From: Aigarchaeota archaeon | Lineage (GTDB): Archaea > Thermoproteota > Nitrososphaeria_A > Caldarchaeales > Wolframiiraptoraceae | Assembly: GCA_025059415.1 (NCBI GenBank) | Contig: JANXDQ010000040.1 | Location: 1 to 6,110 of the forward strand | DNA length: 6,110 bases | Direction: 5' to 3' | Shown here: positions 4,989 through 6,110 of the stretch, one piece after another | Position numbering within the stretch: position 1 is the stretch's first letter | Layout of the letters: each line of letters starts with the position of its first letter | The notes under the pieces: model-generated | What the model was told of the DNA's origin: nothing | The model's input: only the letters and a program-made list of their open reading frames with translations | Database searches by the model: none | Position numbers and translations under genes: made by a program

Positions 4989-6110
4989 TTATTCGATGAA
5001 GATGCCCGGCCTTAGGGGCAACGCGCTCGGAGCCTTATTCAACGGGTCATAGATGCCTTCCTGATCTTCCGGGAATATCGCCACCTCGGCTCCAAATTCC
5101 CTCTCCAAGAATTCCGCGGTTTCGCGGTAAATATTCAGCTCCTCCTCGGACGCTCTTAATATCGCCTCCAAGCCGTATCTCGATGTGAGAGAAGTCAAAG
5201 TGTCTATCATGAGCTTCGCGAGCGTGGGCGCCTTCCTCGAGTCCACGACATTCTCCGAGATCATCCACTTTATCAATGTCCCAACGACGCCCCGGGGCTC
5301 GAGGGACCCCGCCTCGGCGAGCTTTCTAAGCAGCACCCTCTTCCTCTCGGACGCCACGTAGATCACTATCCTGCTCGGACCCTTACCGTATACCTCCATG
5401 ATGCTCCTGACGTCATCCATGATGTTTCTGAGGAGCTCTTCCCTGAGTTCGGCGTATTCGTCGATTAGCTCGCGTTGGGGCATCGGCCACTTCTCCATCG
5501 ACACGAATCCATCTTTTCCAAGCATGCTCCAGCACTCCTCGGCCGTGAATGGCGTGAAGGGGGCGAGTAGTTTCACCCACTCCTCGACGAACTTCTTGGC
5601 GGCGACGCCGACTCTCCCCCCGGACCTCCTGATATACCACCTCCAGTCGTTGTATAGTCCATAAAGCGTTTCGCTAAGCGCGGTCCGGGTCTTAAGCCTC
5701 TCCATCGCGGACGTGATGGCCTCCTTTCTCCTTTGTAGGATCGATAACAGCCAGTCGTCCACCTCGGTGCGGTCTTGTGGATTAGCGGAGGCCGCATCCC
5801 CGCAAATCTTCCTCAGCGTATCCAGCATACCTCTCACCTCATTTGCGTTTTTCTCTCTCCAATCCGGGTCATCGAGGTCCTCAGCTGCGAGCAGAAGCGT
5901 CGCGCGGGTGGTGTCGGCGCCGTATAGTTCTATCGCCTTCTTCAGCGGTATGAAGTTTCCCTTGCTCTTCGACATCTTCTCTCCCTCTATCTTCACCATG
6001 CCGTTTACCCCAATCCCCTTGGGCCAGTGATGTGGCTCAAAGATCGCGACGTGTTGGAAGATGTAGAATGTGAGGTGGTTTGGGACGAGTTCCTTTGCCG
6101 AGATCCTCAT
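4989..6110 (-). CDS. leuS: Leucyl-tRNA synthetase, archaeal type, C-terminal part (5' partial)
   Basis: Class I aminoacyl-tRNA synthetase that charges tRNA-Leu with leucine in the cytoplasm. Only the last 373 residues are present. The Met at the window edge is not a start: MRISAKELVPNHLTF aligns with the internal archaeal/eukaryotic LeuRS motif normally read as (D)LR-S-KDL--NHLTF. The ATP-site KMSKS loop is intact (GEKMSKSKGN, residues 42-51), followed by LKKAIELYGADTTRATLLLAAEDLDDPDW, the end of the catalytic core as in archaeal LeuRS. Residues about 110-220 are the helical anticodon-binding domain (DDWLLSILQRR, ALSETLYGLYNDWRWYIRR, LLAPFTPFTAEECW). Residues about 225-373 form the archaeal-type C-terminal domain ending DPLNKAPSALPLRPGIFIE, used for tRNA-Leu recognition. 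The HIGH motif and editing domain lie beyond the window. Archaeal LeuRS is usually around 950 residues, so roughly 40% is visible. Stop TAA at 4989-4991. No damage is seen. Confidence 0.96.
   Translation of the reverse strand: MRISAKELVPNHLTFYIFQHVAIFEPHHWPKGIGVNGMVKIEGEKMSKSKGNFIPLKKAIELYGADTTRATLLLAAEDLDDPDWREKNANEVRGMLDTLRKICGDAASANPQDRTEVDDWLLSILQRRKEAITSAMERLKTRTALSETLYGLYNDWRWYIRRSGGRVGVAAKKFVEEWVKLLAPFTPFTAEECWSMLGKDGFVSMEKWPMPQRELIDEYAELREELLRNIMDDVRSIMEVYGKGPSRIVIYVASERKRVLLRKLAEAGSLEPRGVVGTLIKWMISENVVDSRKAPTLAKLMIDTLTSLTSRYGLEAILRASEEELNIYRETAEFLEREFGAEVAIFPEDQEGIYDPLNKAPSALPLRPGIFIE

Noticed and set aside
5713..6030. Plus-strand reading frame of 105 codons opposite leuS
   Set aside because: Antisense shadow of a conserved synthetase; Ser-rich low-complexity translation.
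6108..6110. ATG at the window edge as a true leuS start
   Set aside because: The residues that follow match an internal LeuRS motif just before KMSKS, and the HIGH and editing domains must lie upstream, so the Met is internal.

Overview
The window is a piece of an archaeal genome. The strongest evidence is the leucyl-tRNA synthetase fragment. It has the archaeal/eukaryotic layout around KMSKS and the typical archaeal C-terminal end (DPLNKAPSALPLRPGIFIE). Other support comes from a DUF434-type protein common in archaea, a stand-alone Lrp/AsnC ligand-binding domain, a CopB-class metal ATPase, and AT-rich boxes placed like archaeal TATA elements just upstream of two genes. AGG/AGA arginine and ATA isoleucine codons are frequent. 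I cannot name the lineage safely; a TACK-type archaeon is a guess.

Layout: positions 1-1948 read on the plus strand. First comes the 3' part of an APC-superfamily amino acid permease with a soluble universal-stress-protein-like tail, entering from the left edge. After a 64-base gap with a possible TATA box comes an 89-residue stand-alone RAM (AsnC C-terminal) domain protein. Positions 2051-6110 read on the minus strand. In order of transcription they are the C-terminal 40% or so of leuS (entering from the right edge), a 221-residue DUF434/COG2454-type protein with PIN/NYN-like acidic motifs, and a 722-residue CopB-type P1B-3 ATPase carrying an extra C-terminal YHS/TRASH metal-binding domain. 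The two blocks converge on a 102-base gap containing AT-rich palindromes.

How the genes may work together: the permease and the RAM protein are plausibly linked (amino acid uptake and amino acid sensing), but only proximity and family knowledge support this. On the other strand, leuS is housekeeping. The DUF434 gene seems to have its own promoter and a leaderless TTG start. copB follows it by 40 bases with no clear promoter or Shine-Dalgarno site, so it may be read through from the DUF434 gene. No copper-responsive regulator or separate metallochaperone gene is visible.

No RNA gene, CRISPR array, insertion sequence or prophage signal was seen. The most interesting points are the domain architecture and a non-canonical nucleotide-binding motif in the copper ATPase, and the possible nuclease-like active site in the DUF434 protein. 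I did not find convincing evidence of a wholly new multi-gene system.
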